From contig JAXIOW010000128.1 of the NCBI GenBank assembly GCA_045403215.1, forward strand, positions 1 to 27,400: 27,400 nucleotides of DNA. Direction: 5' to 3'. The notes below the pieces were generated by a model, which worked only from the letters and a program-made list of their open reading frames with translations, was not told the DNA's origin and did not search any database. The DNA is from NS-12 sp045403215. Lineage in GTDB: Bacteria; Nitrospirota; Nitrospiria; Nitrospirales; NS-4. Positions 8,608 through 17,434 of the stretch are shown in pieces (position 1 is the stretch's first letter; the number at the start of each line of letters is the position of its first letter). The position numbers and the translations under genes are program-made.

Positions 8608-10331
8608 CACATCCTTTCGGGAGCGGAAACGCCCAGGACGGCCAGCCCGTTCCGGATGACGGCCTGGACGCCCCGGAAGAGGCAGAGCCGGGCGGCGGTC
8701 AGGGCGGGCGTCAGGGTTTCGCCCTTGCGCGCCTGCTCTGCGTCCTGAGCGGCAGGCTGCAGATGGTCTTGACCGTCCAGTTCGCGCTCCAATAGAGGAG
8801 GAAGGATGCGGTGCTTGTAATAGTAGGCATGGAGACGGGCGGCAAGGTCTTGCAGATAATAAGTCAGCCGATGCGGTTCGAGCGCCTGGGCGCTCGCTTC
8901 CACCAGCGCGGGGTACTCTGCCAAGGGCTTGATCAGCTCCAGGTCATCCGGCGAACTCAGCACGGTCCAGTCCACCTCGCTTGTGCGGGGGAGGGGGACG
9001 CCCCGCTCGGCGGCGACCCGGAAGAGACTGGCGACCCGCGCATGGGCGTACTGCACGTAGTAGACGGGATTCTCGGCGGACTGCTGTTTGGCGACCTCCA
9101 GGTCGAAATCCAGCTGGCTGTCGGCCCGCCGGGTCAGGAAAATGAACTTGGCCGCATCCGCTCCCACTTCCTCCACGACTTCACGCAGCGTGATCAGGTC
9201 GCCTGCCCGCTTCGACATCGTCACGCGCCGACCGCCGCGCAGCAAGTTCACAATCTGCACCAGGATCACTTTCAAGCGGTCTTTCGGGTAGCCGAAGGCC
9301 TGCACCACCGCCTGCATGCGGGGAATGTAGCCATGATGATCGGCCCCCCAAATATTGATCAGGAGATCGTATCCCCGGTCCAGCTTGTTCCGATGATATG
9401 CGATGTCGGATGCCAGATAGGTAAACTCTCCATCCTGCTTCCTCACAACACGATCCTTATCGTCGCTGAACGCCGTGGACCGGAACCACAGAGCGCCGTC
9501 TTGCACAAACAGATACCCCTGTTGTTTCAACCAATCGAGCGCCTGTGAGACAGCTCCTGAATCGAACAGATCTTTTTGTTCGCTGAACCATCGGTCGAAG
9601 CTGAGGTTGAACGCTTGTAGATCAGCCTTGATGCCAGACAGCAACTGCGTACATGCCCAGCTGGCCACGTTGTCTGGGATAGGTTGTTCGGCGCGCAGCT
9701 GATTAGCTAAATCACGGATATACGCACCTTGATAGCCATCTTCAGGCAAACTAGGCTGATTCTCGTAAACTGCGGTCACCGATGCAGCCATGAGACGTAC
9801 TTGCCGGCCGGCGTCGTTGATGTAGTATTCCGTGGTCACCTCGTATCCGGTGGCCCGGAGCAGATTCGCCAGGGCTCCGCCGACGGCGGCGCCGCGTCCG
9901 TGCCCCACGTGCAAGGGGCCCGTGGGGTTGGCGCTCACGAACTCCAGCAGCACACGCTGGCCCTGTCCGAGCGTCGACCGCCCGTATTGCCCCCCCTGCG
10001 CTTCGATCTCCGCCAGAACCCGGAACCACAGCTCCCGCTTGACCGTCAGATTGATGTAGCCGGGGGGCGCCACCTCGATGCGCTCCAGAACTTCCGAGTG
10101 TGAGCGCAAGCGCCCGGCGATGATCTCGGCGATCTCCCTGGGATCCCGATGCTCCGTGGCCGACAGGTTCATGGCTACCGTTGTGGCGAGATCCCCCCAC
10201 GCAGTCTGTTTCGGGACGTCAAGCGCCAGAGCGGGTACGGCGGTGAGTTTCAGATCACCCGACGCCCGCGCGTCTTCGAGTGCCTCCCGTAACGTGCGGA
10301 GGACTGTCTCCCTCACGACCCCCACCGACAT
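8607..10331 (-). CDS. argS: Arginyl-tRNA synthetase
   Basis: 574 aa from the ATG at 10329-10331. The frame stays open 40 codons further upstream but has no family-like sequence there and would cross a stem-loop. The N-terminal tRNA-recognition domain (about 1-115) precedes the class I signature HVGH (141-144). The second signature reads TMSKRAG, in the relaxed KMSKS form common in ArgRS. A DALR anticodon-binding domain ends in the characteristic LGVSAPERM. It charges tRNA-Arg with arginine. It follows mobA by about 100 bases that hold a strong hairpin, and its stop overlaps the tgt start. Confidence 0.96.
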   Translation of the reverse strand: MSVGVVRETVLRTLREALEDARASGDLKLTAVPALALDVPKQTAWGDLATTVAMNLSATEHRDPREIAEIIAGRLRSHSEVLERIEVAPPGYINLTVKRELWFRVLAEIEAQGGQYGRSTLGQGQRVLLEFVSANPTGPLHVGHGRGAAVGGALANLLRATGYEVTTEYYINDAGRQVRLMAASVTAVYENQPSLPEDGYQGAYIRDLANQLRAEQPIPDNVASWACTQLLSGIKADLQAFNLSFDRWFSEQKDLFDSGAVSQALDWLKQQGYLFVQDGALWFRSTAFSDDKDRVVRKQDGEFTYLASDIAYHRNKLDRGYDLLINIWGADHHGYIPRMQAVVQAFGYPKDRLKVILVQIVNLLRGGRRVTMSKRAGDLITLREVVEEVGADAAKFIFLTRRADSQLDFDLEVAKQQSAENPVYYVQYAHARVASLFRVAAERGVPLPRTSEVDWTVLSSPDDLELIKPLAEYPALVEASAQALEPHRLTYYLQDLAARLHAYYYKHRILPPLLERELDGQDHLQPAAQDAEQARKGETLTPALTAARLCLFRGVQAVIRNGLAVLGVSAPERM

Positions 10332-10353
10332 CGACGAAACACCCCATACAACT

Positions 10354-10382
10354 GCGGCCCTCGAGAACCCCCCGAGGGCCGC
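10354..10382. repeat. Perfect 10-bp stem-loop in the argS leader
   Basis: GCGGCCCTCG (10354-10363) pairs perfectly with CGAGGGCCGC (10373-10382) around a 9-base loop. It begins 23 bases upstream of the argS start, between mobA and argS. No T-tract follows it on the minus strand, so it is not a plain terminator. It could control processing or translation of argS. Confidence 0.6.
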
Positions 10383-10435
10383 CAAAGTGGGCTGCAATCT
10401 AACATAAACGCTCGCACATCGCAAGGACAGACAGG

Positions 10436-11032
10436 TCAGGTCCCGATCCATTTTTGCGCCTGGGCGAGGTCCTCAGGCGTATTGATGTTGAAAAACGAGC
10501 GCAGTTGGGGGTCTGCGTCCCTGAAAGCGGCCTCCGGAATCCGATGCACTCGGAGCTCCGGACTCATGCAGAGGTCCTGCATCTTCAGGCGGCCGGCTTC
10601 GACCATGGAGCGGAGGACCGGCAGACAGGTTTTCGCGTACGTAGCGTGCATGGGCTGGAGCTTCCCTGCCAGATCCGGAATGACGATGTCGCCGGACAGG
10701 GCCTGGTCGAGGACTACGCGGATCGCGGCGGGCGAGAGCCACGGCATGTCGCTGGCGGCGGCGAAGACCCGGTCGTGCGAGGCGAAATGGAGGCCCGTGT
10801 ACAGCCCGCCGAGGGTGGCGCGCCCCGGAATGAGGTCCACGACGACCTTGACCCCCAGCGACATGAAGGGTTCCGTCGCATCCGCGACGATCAGTATCTC
10901 TTTGAAGAGACCCTGGTAGGCATCGATGACCCGCTGGATGCAAGGACGCCCGCCGATCTCAAGAAAGCGTTTGTCGATGCCGAACCGTCGGCTTTTTCCC
11001 CCTGCGATGATCAGTCCGGTCAAGGGTTCCAC
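10436..11032 (-). CDS. mobA: Molybdenum cofactor guanylyltransferase
   Basis: 198 aa, the usual size. MobA attaches GMP to molybdopterin to form the cofactor of DMSO-reductase-type enzymes such as nitrite oxidoreductase or nitrate reductase. The nucleotide-binding loop LIIAGGKSRRFGIDK (about 7-21) and the metal-binding DMPWL motif are clear. The start is taken as the GTG at 11030-11032. AAAGG lies too close to be an ideal ribosome site, and a TTG three codons later (spacing about 10) is possible. It starts about 15 bases after the T-tract of the terminator that closes the cytochrome operon, so it has little room for a promoter of its own. Confidence 0.9.
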   Translation of the reverse strand: MEPLTGLIIAGGKSRRFGIDKRFLEIGGRPCIQRVIDAYQGLFKEILIVADATEPFMSLGVKVVVDLIPGRATLGGLYTGLHFASHDRVFAAASDMPWLSPAAIRVVLDQALSGDIVIPDLAGKLQPMHATYAKTCLPVLRSMVEAGRLKMQDLCMSPELRVHRIPEAAFRDADPQLRSFFNINTPEDLAQAQKWIGT

Positions 11033-11046
11033 GCCTTTCTAGTGAA

Positions 11047-11080
11047 ATAAAAAAGGGGGGTGGGCCGGCCCACCCCCCTT
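11047..11080 (-). terminator. Strong intrinsic terminator of the first oxidase operon
   Basis: A perfect 28-base palindrome (11053-11080, half-site AAGGGGGGTGGGCC) is followed on the minus strand by TTTTTT and then ATTTC. This is a textbook rho-independent terminator for transcripts coming from 11120-17828. On the plus strand there is no T-tract. Confidence 0.9.
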
Positions 11081-11119
11081 GGAATCCTCACCCACCCGTT
11101 TACCGGGCAGCTCGGCTCA

Positions 11120-12904
11120 TCATTTCTTCTTCATCATCTCCCTTTTGGTAGCCCGGCGGCGGAGGATCCACCCTTCCGCGATGATCATGCCGACCGCCAT
11201 CAGGATCGGATACACTTTCGCCTCAATGGGAACCGGCGGCTCCAGAATGGTGTAGTAGAAGGCCGACAACGCCATCTTCAGCCCGGCATCGCCATTATGG
11301 CCGTCCCAGGCGAAGAAGACGGTCGGAATGTACTTCCCCGCTTCAAACTGAACATCGTTATCCTTGTCATCAGTCTGGAGGGCTCGCTTCATGAGGACGG
11401 TCCACCGCCCGTCTTTGAACTCACCCCTGACCAGTTTCAAGTCCCCGGTGGCCCCCATACGGTCTTCGAGCGGCTTGTCCCACCCAGAGCCTGTATAGGC
11501 CTTCAGCGTCCCGTCGGCCTCCCACTTCCAAATGTCCATATGCCGTTTCTCTTCTCCAAACAGGAAGCGCGGCTTCTCCGGAGGAGTGATCTCCTGCCAC
11601 TTGGCCGGGAACTGGATGGCCAACGCGTCGTTGTACACCGTGTAGGTATTCTGCTTAGCAGCGATCGAATTGGCCTCACCGGCCACCGGAGGTGCTTCTT
11701 CAATGGGCACCACGGTGACGCCCCGCTCGACCTGGCTCTTCGTGCGGTCGTCCCACTGGATCAGGAACGCGATCTCATTCTTGTTATACATGGACCGGAT
11801 CCAGAGATCGTCGAGCCGGTTGACGAAGTTCCGCGGCTTGTGGGTGATCTGCCCGCCCAGCCCGATGATCCGTCGCGGGCGATCCTGCCATTGCTTGTCA
11901 TTGGGGTCCGCTGGAATCTCCCCTTCGATGGGACTAGACGGCACGACGAAATTGGTTTTCGGCTTAGCCGTCAGGGGATCCATCTCAAGCAACCTGGAGA
12001 AGGGCTCGCCATCTTTTTCGCGCTCGCACACCGAAGTGACGAAGTTGGCGATGTGCCACCGCTCCTCAACCGTCGTGTTGTCGGCGAAGGACGGCATGGG
12101 CGTCCCGTTCACGCCGGTTGAGAAAGTCCGGAAGATGTTCTTCACGTTGTACGGATCTTCTCTGCTCCCCCGGAAATTCCAACACTTATGCATGTTCGCC
12201 GGCTGGATCGGGAATCCCCAGTCATCCTTGAGGTTGAAGGGGTTACCATCCCCGCGGCCCTCCGCCCCGTGGCACTCAAAGCACTTCTTCTCGACAAAGA
12301 GGTTGGCGCCTTTTTCGATGCTTTCCTTCGAATACGGGATTGGCTTCAGGTCCTTGCTGCTGAAGTCCACGACGGTAAACGTCTCAGTTTTGTCGTCGAA
12401 CTTCCGATCTTTCACCAACTGCGTCGTCACGAAGGACAGGACCTGCAAGCGCTGCTGCTCGGTCAGGATGCCATCCCAAGGAGGCATGCCTGAACCCGGC
12501 AAGCCGTGAGTTACAGTATCAAACAAGTCATTCTGACCAGCAACCGGCTTCGTGGGGTCAAACAGAGGTAACTCTCCGCTCGCCGTGTGTCGGATCTTGA
12601 AGGTCCCCTGGTTGAAGTTGCGCGGCCGTGGCCAGAGCCGATCGGCGCCAGGGCCGTCTCCGGCTCCATCCACCCCGTGGCACCAGACACACTTGCGGAA
12701 ATAAATCTTCTTGCCGTCTTCGATCATCTGGGGGGCAGGCTGGGCAGGGTTGGTCCCCTTAATGAACCCGGGTGACAACCCGCTATCGGCCTTCACATCG
12801 CCTGTCGCCCACAGAACGGCGACTCCAGTCCCTAATCCGACGGCGATCGCCATGATGGCGATCATGAGCCCTTTCCGCGTCACTTTAGAGAGATAACGGT
12901 TCAT
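11120..12904 (-). CDS. Membrane-anchored dihaem cytochrome c with an NXR-gamma/ethylbenzene-dehydrogenase-like haem domain
   Basis: 594 aa. An N-terminal signal-anchor helix (about 13-33) is followed by two cytochrome c domains with CVWCH (C72-H76) and CFECH (C208-H212). Met-containing loops GSGMPPW and GTPMPSF are likely axial ligands. From about 325 to 560 the sequence resembles the haem-b-binding gamma subunit of type II DMSO-reductase enzymes (ethylbenzene dehydrogenase, nitrite oxidoreductase). A C-terminal membrane helix (about 565-585) and a basic tail close the protein. It is the last gene before the strong terminator. It probably passes electrons between a periplasmic donor and the oxidase. 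Its family placement is firm for the c-type domains and good but unaligned for the gamma-like domain. Confidence 0.85.
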   Translation of the reverse strand: MNRYLSKVTRKGLMIAIMAIAVGLGTGVAVLWATGDVKADSGLSPGFIKGTNPAQPAPQMIEDGKKIYFRKCVWCHGVDGAGDGPGADRLWPRPRNFNQGTFKIRHTASGELPLFDPTKPVAGQNDLFDTVTHGLPGSGMPPWDGILTEQQRLQVLSFVTTQLVKDRKFDDKTETFTVVDFSSKDLKPIPYSKESIEKGANLFVEKKCFECHGAEGRGDGNPFNLKDDWGFPIQPANMHKCWNFRGSREDPYNVKNIFRTFSTGVNGTPMPSFADNTTVEERWHIANFVTSVCEREKDGEPFSRLLEMDPLTAKPKTNFVVPSSPIEGEIPADPNDKQWQDRPRRIIGLGGQITHKPRNFVNRLDDLWIRSMYNKNEIAFLIQWDDRTKSQVERGVTVVPIEEAPPVAGEANSIAAKQNTYTVYNDALAIQFPAKWQEITPPEKPRFLFGEEKRHMDIWKWEADGTLKAYTGSGWDKPLEDRMGATGDLKLVRGEFKDGRWTVLMKRALQTDDKDNDVQFEAGKYIPTVFFAWDGHNGDAGLKMALSAFYYTILEPPVPIEAKVYPILMAVGMIIAEGWILRRRATKREMMKKK

Positions 12905-12935
12905 TGCTCTATACCCCTAAGATGGTAGGGATCGA

Positions 12936-13880
12936 TTAATCCCATGTCCTTGGATAGTAGCCGGTATGCCAATATTCAAAAAGGATGACCTTCCAGATCT
13001 CATCGATCGTCAGGTGTTGTTCCCACTGCGGCATGACCGAGGCCCACGGGAAGGCTTCACGCGGAAGGCCGATTCCACCCTTTGACACGCGCCAGAACAC
13101 GAAGGTCTCCTGAAGCTGGGCGATCGTCCCGGCATCAGTAAAATTGGCCGGAATGGGATTGAAGGCGAAGGCGAACATGCCCCGGCCGTTCAGATTATCG
13201 CCGTGGCAGAAGTGGCAGTTCTGGAAGAAGATCTGCCCGCCTTCCCGTACGTATTGCAGGAATTGGGGCGCCTTCTCGTCCCACGGATTGCCGTCGATGT
13301 ATTTCTTCTGGACCGTTTCGGAGTATTTCCCGTCGTCATCCACGCGATACGGGTTGCTCGCGGTCTGGAGGACGAAGGTCTTGCCGTGCACTTTGGTGCT
13401 TGCCGGTGGCGCAGGGTGTACCGTGCGCAGCTCGATCGGCTCATCTATGCTCGGCTTCATGTTGTTGTAGCTCAGGAAGCCGACCAGGAAGGGCAACAGG
13501 ACGACAGTGACCGTCCGGATGATCCGCGTCGTCGGAGTCTTCGCATCGACCGCGGCGATGAGGGGCTTTCGAAAGTCTTGCCACGACGCTTCCGTGGAGG
13601 ACACCCACATGAAGATCCCGATCAGAGTCATGGTGCCATAGATAGCCCGGACGCTGAAGGGAATGGGCGGATAGATCCGGTACCTGAAATAGATGATGGA
13701 GAATAGAAAGAGCCCGGTCGCCTGGGCAAGCTTGTTGACCTTGATCCCCATCTTCTTGTCCAGAAGATAGAAGCTCCAGATAAACAGGAGGGCAAGTCCT
13801 CCCATTTCGATCAACATCTGCATGGGCATGTAGCCCTCAACTAACTTCCCTGACAACATTTGCCATATCACGTCAAACAT
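12936..13880 (-). CDS. Membrane-bound monohaem cytochrome c
   Basis: 314 aa. Four membrane helices (about 22-40, 54-69, 77-93, 122-138) precede a periplasmic domain with one haem c site CHFCH (C222-H226) and a likely Met ligand in SVMPQWEQHL. The ATG at 13878-13880 has GGAG seven bases upstream. It lies between two other cytochrome genes with gaps of 31 and 48 bases, so all are in one transcript. The joining of a helical membrane block to a cytochrome c domain suggests a structural subunit of the oxidase complex that relays electrons to the core. The helical part matches no family I can name. Confidence 0.85.
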   Translation of the reverse strand: MFDVIWQMLSGKLVEGYMPMQMLIEMGGLALLFIWSFYLLDKKMGIKVNKLAQATGLFLFSIIYFRYRIYPPIPFSVRAIYGTMTLIGIFMWVSSTEASWQDFRKPLIAAVDAKTPTTRIIRTVTVVLLPFLVGFLSYNNMKPSIDEPIELRTVHPAPPASTKVHGKTFVLQTASNPYRVDDDGKYSETVQKKYIDGNPWDEKAPQFLQYVREGGQIFFQNCHFCHGDNLNGRGMFAFAFNPIPANFTDAGTIAQLQETFVFWRVSKGGIGLPREAFPWASVMPQWEQHLTIDEIWKVILFEYWHTGYYPRTWD

Positions 13881-13928
13881 GTCTGATCTCCTAAAGTCTT
13901 GCGTCCGGTCAGATCAGGTCTCAGCCGC

Positions 13929-15365
13929 CTACTCGATTTTCGGTGGCGCCTTTCCTTCTTCCAATTGCGACAGGTAATTGATGACCTTGTTGATCGCCGC
14001 GGCGTTGAGCTTCTTCCCGAAATCCTTCGGCATGATGTTGTCCGGGAACGGCTTCACGACGTACGTGCTCGGATTGACAATGGACTCCATGATGTATTCC
14101 CGCACGCTTGTGGCCTTGCCTTTATAGGCCGGATCCTTCAAGCGCTGCGGCGCATTGGTCTTTTCCACCAGCTTGGGTCCGACGACCCCCACTGCACCGG
14201 GGATGCCCGGGATGGTGTGGCACGCAAAGCACAGCGCCTTGATAAAGATCTCATTGACCGGCTCGTCCCCTGTCACCACCGGAGCACCCGGTGCTGGCGC
14301 ACCCGCCGGTGCCCCTCCAGCCGGTGCCGCCTTGGGTCGGTCTGACTCTGGGATAAACTTCTTATACGCGTTCTCGATCTCATCCGGCGTCGGAGGTTCG
14401 GCCCCTTCACGAGCAAAGAGCCAGGTGTCAACGGCGATGAGTTCGTCGAAAGTGAGCGCAATTGGCGGCTTGTGGATCGCCGGCATGGGACTTTCGCGAT
14501 CATTCGACCCCTTCACCCCAAAGCCAGCCACCACATAGCAGTTGGGGCATGCATGTGATTCTGCGATGTACTCAGCCGCCGTCTGAGCTGTCCCGCACCC
14601 AGAACACGCCTCCTTTTGTACCGTATCTCTCTTGCTGGGATCGGCCTGACTATAGCGGGGGTCCTTGAGCTGTTCCAGCGCACGAGTCGGAACCCCGAAC
14701 AGGTTGGGCGCCCGCTCACTGAGGAAGCCCTTCTGGAACCCATGGCAGAGCGGACACTGCCCCTTGCCGATGGCGCCTTGCGTGCCGCTTGCTCCAACCG
14801 CACCGAAGATGATCTTCTCACCAAGGTCCGCGCGTTCCTGCACCGACATCTGGCGGACGTCCGCCGTCTTCTCCTCGGCCGGAGGCGGATCGGCTTTCAC
14901 TTGCGGCAGCCAGTTCCCGAACCCGGCCAGACACGCCGCCACGAAGAACATGAAGCCGCCGATCTGGAGGAGGACCCTCACGCCCTTGAAATACATGGCC
15001 ATCATGAAGCAGGCAACCGTAAACATGACGAGAGAGACCGGCAAGAACCGCGGCTCGCCAGGGACACCCAGGCTTTCATCGTTGAAGTTCATGGCATAGT
15101 TGGCGATCGCGATAAAGAGCATCGAGTATCCGAGAAGACCGATCACGCTCTTGAACACGATCTCGCCCCGACGAGGATCGTTTTTCCGGCCGAATTGGAA
15201 GTACAGCATCAGGATGACGATCACTAAGCCGCCTGGCCAGCCCAAGGAAAACGCTTTCCGCATCAACTGCGCGGCGCCGGATTCCGGCAAGAGGGCAAAG
15301 ATAGCCCCGACGGTCACGGCGATGGTCAACGCCGTGATGCCGCCCAATACCTTCGCGTTAAACAT
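13929..15365 (-). CDS. Membrane-bound dihaem cytochrome c with a zinc-ribbon-like insert
   Basis: 478 aa. About five membrane helices occupy residues 8-150. The periplasmic part has haem c sites CPLCH (C204-H208) and CFACH (C379-H383), linked by a proline/alanine/glycine-rich tether (about 345-365). Between the first haem site and its likely ligand loop (ESPMPAIH) sit two CxxC pairs, C254/C257 and C273/C276, 15 residues apart. They look like a zinc ribbon or rubredoxin-type knuckle, which is uncommon in a cytochrome c. The ATG has GGAGG five bases upstream. It follows the oxidase gene by 93 bases containing a stem-loop. It is a probable electron-feeding subunit. Confidence 0.87.
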   Translation of the reverse strand: MFNAKVLGGITALTIAVTVGAIFALLPESGAAQLMRKAFSLGWPGGLVIVILMLYFQFGRKNDPRRGEIVFKSVIGLLGYSMLFIAIANYAMNFNDESLGVPGEPRFLPVSLVMFTVACFMMAMYFKGVRVLLQIGGFMFFVAACLAGFGNWLPQVKADPPPAEEKTADVRQMSVQERADLGEKIIFGAVGASGTQGAIGKGQCPLCHGFQKGFLSERAPNLFGVPTRALEQLKDPRYSQADPSKRDTVQKEACSGCGTAQTAAEYIAESHACPNCYVVAGFGVKGSNDRESPMPAIHKPPIALTFDELIAVDTWLFAREGAEPPTPDEIENAYKKFIPESDRPKAAPAGGAPAGAPAPGAPVVTGDEPVNEIFIKALCFACHTIPGIPGAVGVVGPKLVEKTNAPQRLKDPAYKGKATSVREYIMESIVNPSTYVVKPFPDNIMPKDFGKKLNAAAINKVINYLSQLEEGKAPPKIE

Positions 15366-15386
15366 TCACGCCTCCATCGAGGCCCA

Positions 15387-15409
15387 CCGCGAGGGTCTTC
15401 CCCTCGCGG
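15387..15409. repeat. Intercistronic stem-loop
   Basis: CCGCGAGGG (15387-15395) and CCCTCGCGG (15401-15409) form a perfect 9-bp stem with a 5-base loop, between the oxidase gene and the dihaem cytochrome gene. It has no T-tract on the minus strand. It may set relative expression by protecting the upstream message or slowing polymerase. Confidence 0.5.
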
Positions 15410-15458
15410 CTGAGCTTACCTTTATCCTTTGTTAGCGATTTGCTCGATACTTTAAGGC

Positions 15459-17390
15459 TTAGTGGCTTCCAGCCGGGAACGGAACCTTCTGCCCAACAGG
15501 GGCCGTGACCGGAGCCTTCTTGACGCCCAACGATCCGAGCCAGAAGACGAACAGGATCGTCAACCAGAAGAACAGCACGTTGAACGAAATCATGTTCGCG
15601 CCAAACCCAATGGTGTGGGTGAAGGCCCACGGCGAGTTGTCGCGCATGATCTCATTGACGTGCCAGAAGAGCCGCACGGACGACCGGATATAGCCCATGA
15701 GCCCCATCATCCAGGTGAACGCCGTGGCTAGCATGATCAGGGCATACTGAGACCGGACCGAGATCTGTCCCCACGCAATCGGCCCGGTATCCTTTGCCCC
15801 CTTCAACATTATCGAGTTAAGGATCACTCCTATGAACAGACACGACAAGGTCGAGGCCACCTGTGGTACGGAAAGGCCTACTCGCACATTGGCCGGAATA
15901 TAGTATCCGTAAATGGCCAGCCAGTTGATGTTGATGAAGGCCATCGTGAACAAGCCAAACAGGAAGGCGTTCCCCAGCGGGGCCCACTTCACCGTGGGAA
16001 TCTTGTTTCCCCGTTGATACATGATGAAGCTCAATACCGTCGTGGTGATGATGGTATTGATGGCTCCATTCTTGGCTGACATGACCCCGTAATTCCCGAG
16101 CACCGGATGCTGCTGACCGCCCATGGCTTTCAACTCAGCCGGTGTCATGACTATCGTGTGTGGCGTCAGCCACACGATGAAGCAGGTAATGAGCACGAAG
16201 ACCATGTACTTGATGTACTTCTGGTAGCGCTCGGCCCCACGCATCCGCTCCATGCCTTGCCAGAGATAGTAGTTAGCGGTGAGGAAGAGCGCCCCAATCA
16301 TTACCGCCTGGATGATGAAAAGCCAGGCCAGAAGACCGCCCATCAGCGTGATCCCCATCTGCTGCCGGTACGCGTACACCTCGCGCATGAGCCAGTAACC
16401 GGCGAAGGGGAGCGGGATCAGGAAGCACACCCCGATGAACATCGCCACATAGCCCATCCAGTCATAGTGCGCCCGCTCTTCATCGGTCTTCGCAGTCAGG
16501 AACCGGTAGGCCGCGTACGCCGCGACCACGCCGCCACCGAACGCCATATTTCCTAGAAGGCGATGCACGTTAATGGGATTCCAGAGGGTTGTATGGATGA
16601 CGTGCCAGACGTTGCCCAGATACCGTCCCTCAGCGTCCACGCCGGCAGGCGACTGCATGAAGGCGATCCAGGAGTTGGCCAGCATCATGAGAACGGTTCC
16701 GATCACATTCAGAATCACCGACATGCTGACGTGGATCCACTTCAGGAATCCTTCACGCATCTTGTCCCAGGCGTAATAGTAGATGTACAGCGTGCCGCTC
16801 TCCGCTATAAAGAGCAGCGCGTAGGTAGCCATCACCGGCCGGAAAATGCTCGAGAGATATGTAAAGAAAGTGGGATAAAGCGTGAGGAAGGTAAAGATGA
16901 CGATCCCACCCAAGAGCGCCGTGAGGGAATACGCGGTCAGGCTAATCTTGACGAAGTCATAAGCGAGTTGGTCGTATTTCCGGGAGAGAGCCTTGTCCTT
17001 GGTGATGACCCCCAGATACTCCACGATCATGCAGAAGATGGGGACAGCCAACACAAAGCTTCCGTAGTAGAGATGTTGCTGAAGGGTCACCCAAAGTATT
17101 ACCCGGCTCTCAAAGTTGTAGCGTGGGTAATCTTTGGGAGTGTCGGTCGTCTTGGGAGCAGGCGCCCCGATCACCGGCCCTTCGGTCTTGTACCAGACAT
17201 CACGCGACTTCTCGACCGGTTTGGCGTCGGTCGATACTGCTGGCGGCGCCGTCGAAGCCGCCGGAGTTGGCGTGTCACCGGCTCCCGCGGGGAGCGATAG
17301 GAATAAGGGCAGGAACAGCAGCCCTACAAATGTCCCCAACGCCAAGAAAGCCCAAAATTTCTTTCGGGCTTGCTTATTCAAGGTAGCCAT
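15459..17390 (-). CDS. Divergent cytochrome bd-like oxidase subunit I (first copy)
   Basis: 643 aa from the ATG at 17388-17390, with GGGAGG six bases upstream. A longer frame exists but would overlap the upstream small gene. A signal-anchor helix (about 12-33) and a Pro/Ala-rich stretch precede a helical block of about 14 segments. Residues comparable to CydA are H106 in LQQHLYYG (high-spin haem side), E197 in FIAESGTLYIYYYAWD, H276 in NPINVHR and M350 (low-spin haem). The canonical quinol-loop motif GRQPW is absent, and no CydB follows. Additional histidines H263, H266, H411, H428 and H577 are also found in the second copy. With three cytochrome c genes downstream, it probably takes electrons from cytochrome c instead of quinol. 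Similar proteins have been proposed as the terminal oxidase of Nitrospira. Confidence 0.85.
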   Translation of the reverse strand: MATLNKQARKKFWAFLALGTFVGLLFLPLFLSLPAGAGDTPTPAASTAPPAVSTDAKPVEKSRDVWYKTEGPVIGAPAPKTTDTPKDYPRYNFESRVILWVTLQQHLYYGSFVLAVPIFCMIVEYLGVITKDKALSRKYDQLAYDFVKISLTAYSLTALLGGIVIFTFLTLYPTFFTYLSSIFRPVMATYALLFIAESGTLYIYYYAWDKMREGFLKWIHVSMSVILNVIGTVLMMLANSWIAFMQSPAGVDAEGRYLGNVWHVIHTTLWNPINVHRLLGNMAFGGGVVAAYAAYRFLTAKTDEERAHYDWMGYVAMFIGVCFLIPLPFAGYWLMREVYAYRQQMGITLMGGLLAWLFIIQAVMIGALFLTANYYLWQGMERMRGAERYQKYIKYMVFVLITCFIVWLTPHTIVMTPAELKAMGGQQHPVLGNYGVMSAKNGAINTIITTTVLSFIMYQRGNKIPTVKWAPLGNAFLFGLFTMAFININWLAIYGYYIPANVRVGLSVPQVASTLSCLFIGVILNSIMLKGAKDTGPIAWGQISVRSQYALIMLATAFTWMMGLMGYIRSSVRLFWHVNEIMRDNSPWAFTHTIGFGANMISFNVLFFWLTILFVFWLGSLGVKKAPVTAPVGQKVPFPAGSH

Positions 17391-17434
17391 GGCTTGCCTC
17401 CCTCTACACTCACAGTATTGGTCACAGATCCCAC

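Noticed and set aside
11060..12121. A 353-codon plus-strand open frame opposite the dihaem cytochrome gene
   Set aside because: Same reason. It also starts inside the terminator palindrome, has no ribosome site and shows no family-like sequence.
12678..12697. TGGCAC ... TTGC resembling a sigma-54 promoter on the plus strand
   Set aside because: The gap between the two elements is nine bases instead of five, and it lies in the coding sequence of a cytochrome (the haem-binding CVWCHG codons), with no plus-strand gene downstream.
15459..17390. Assignment as a canonical quinol-oxidising cytochrome bd subunit (cydA)
   Set aside because: The GRQPW quinol-loop motif and a cydB partner are both absent, and cytochrome c genes follow, so the cydA symbol would mislead.
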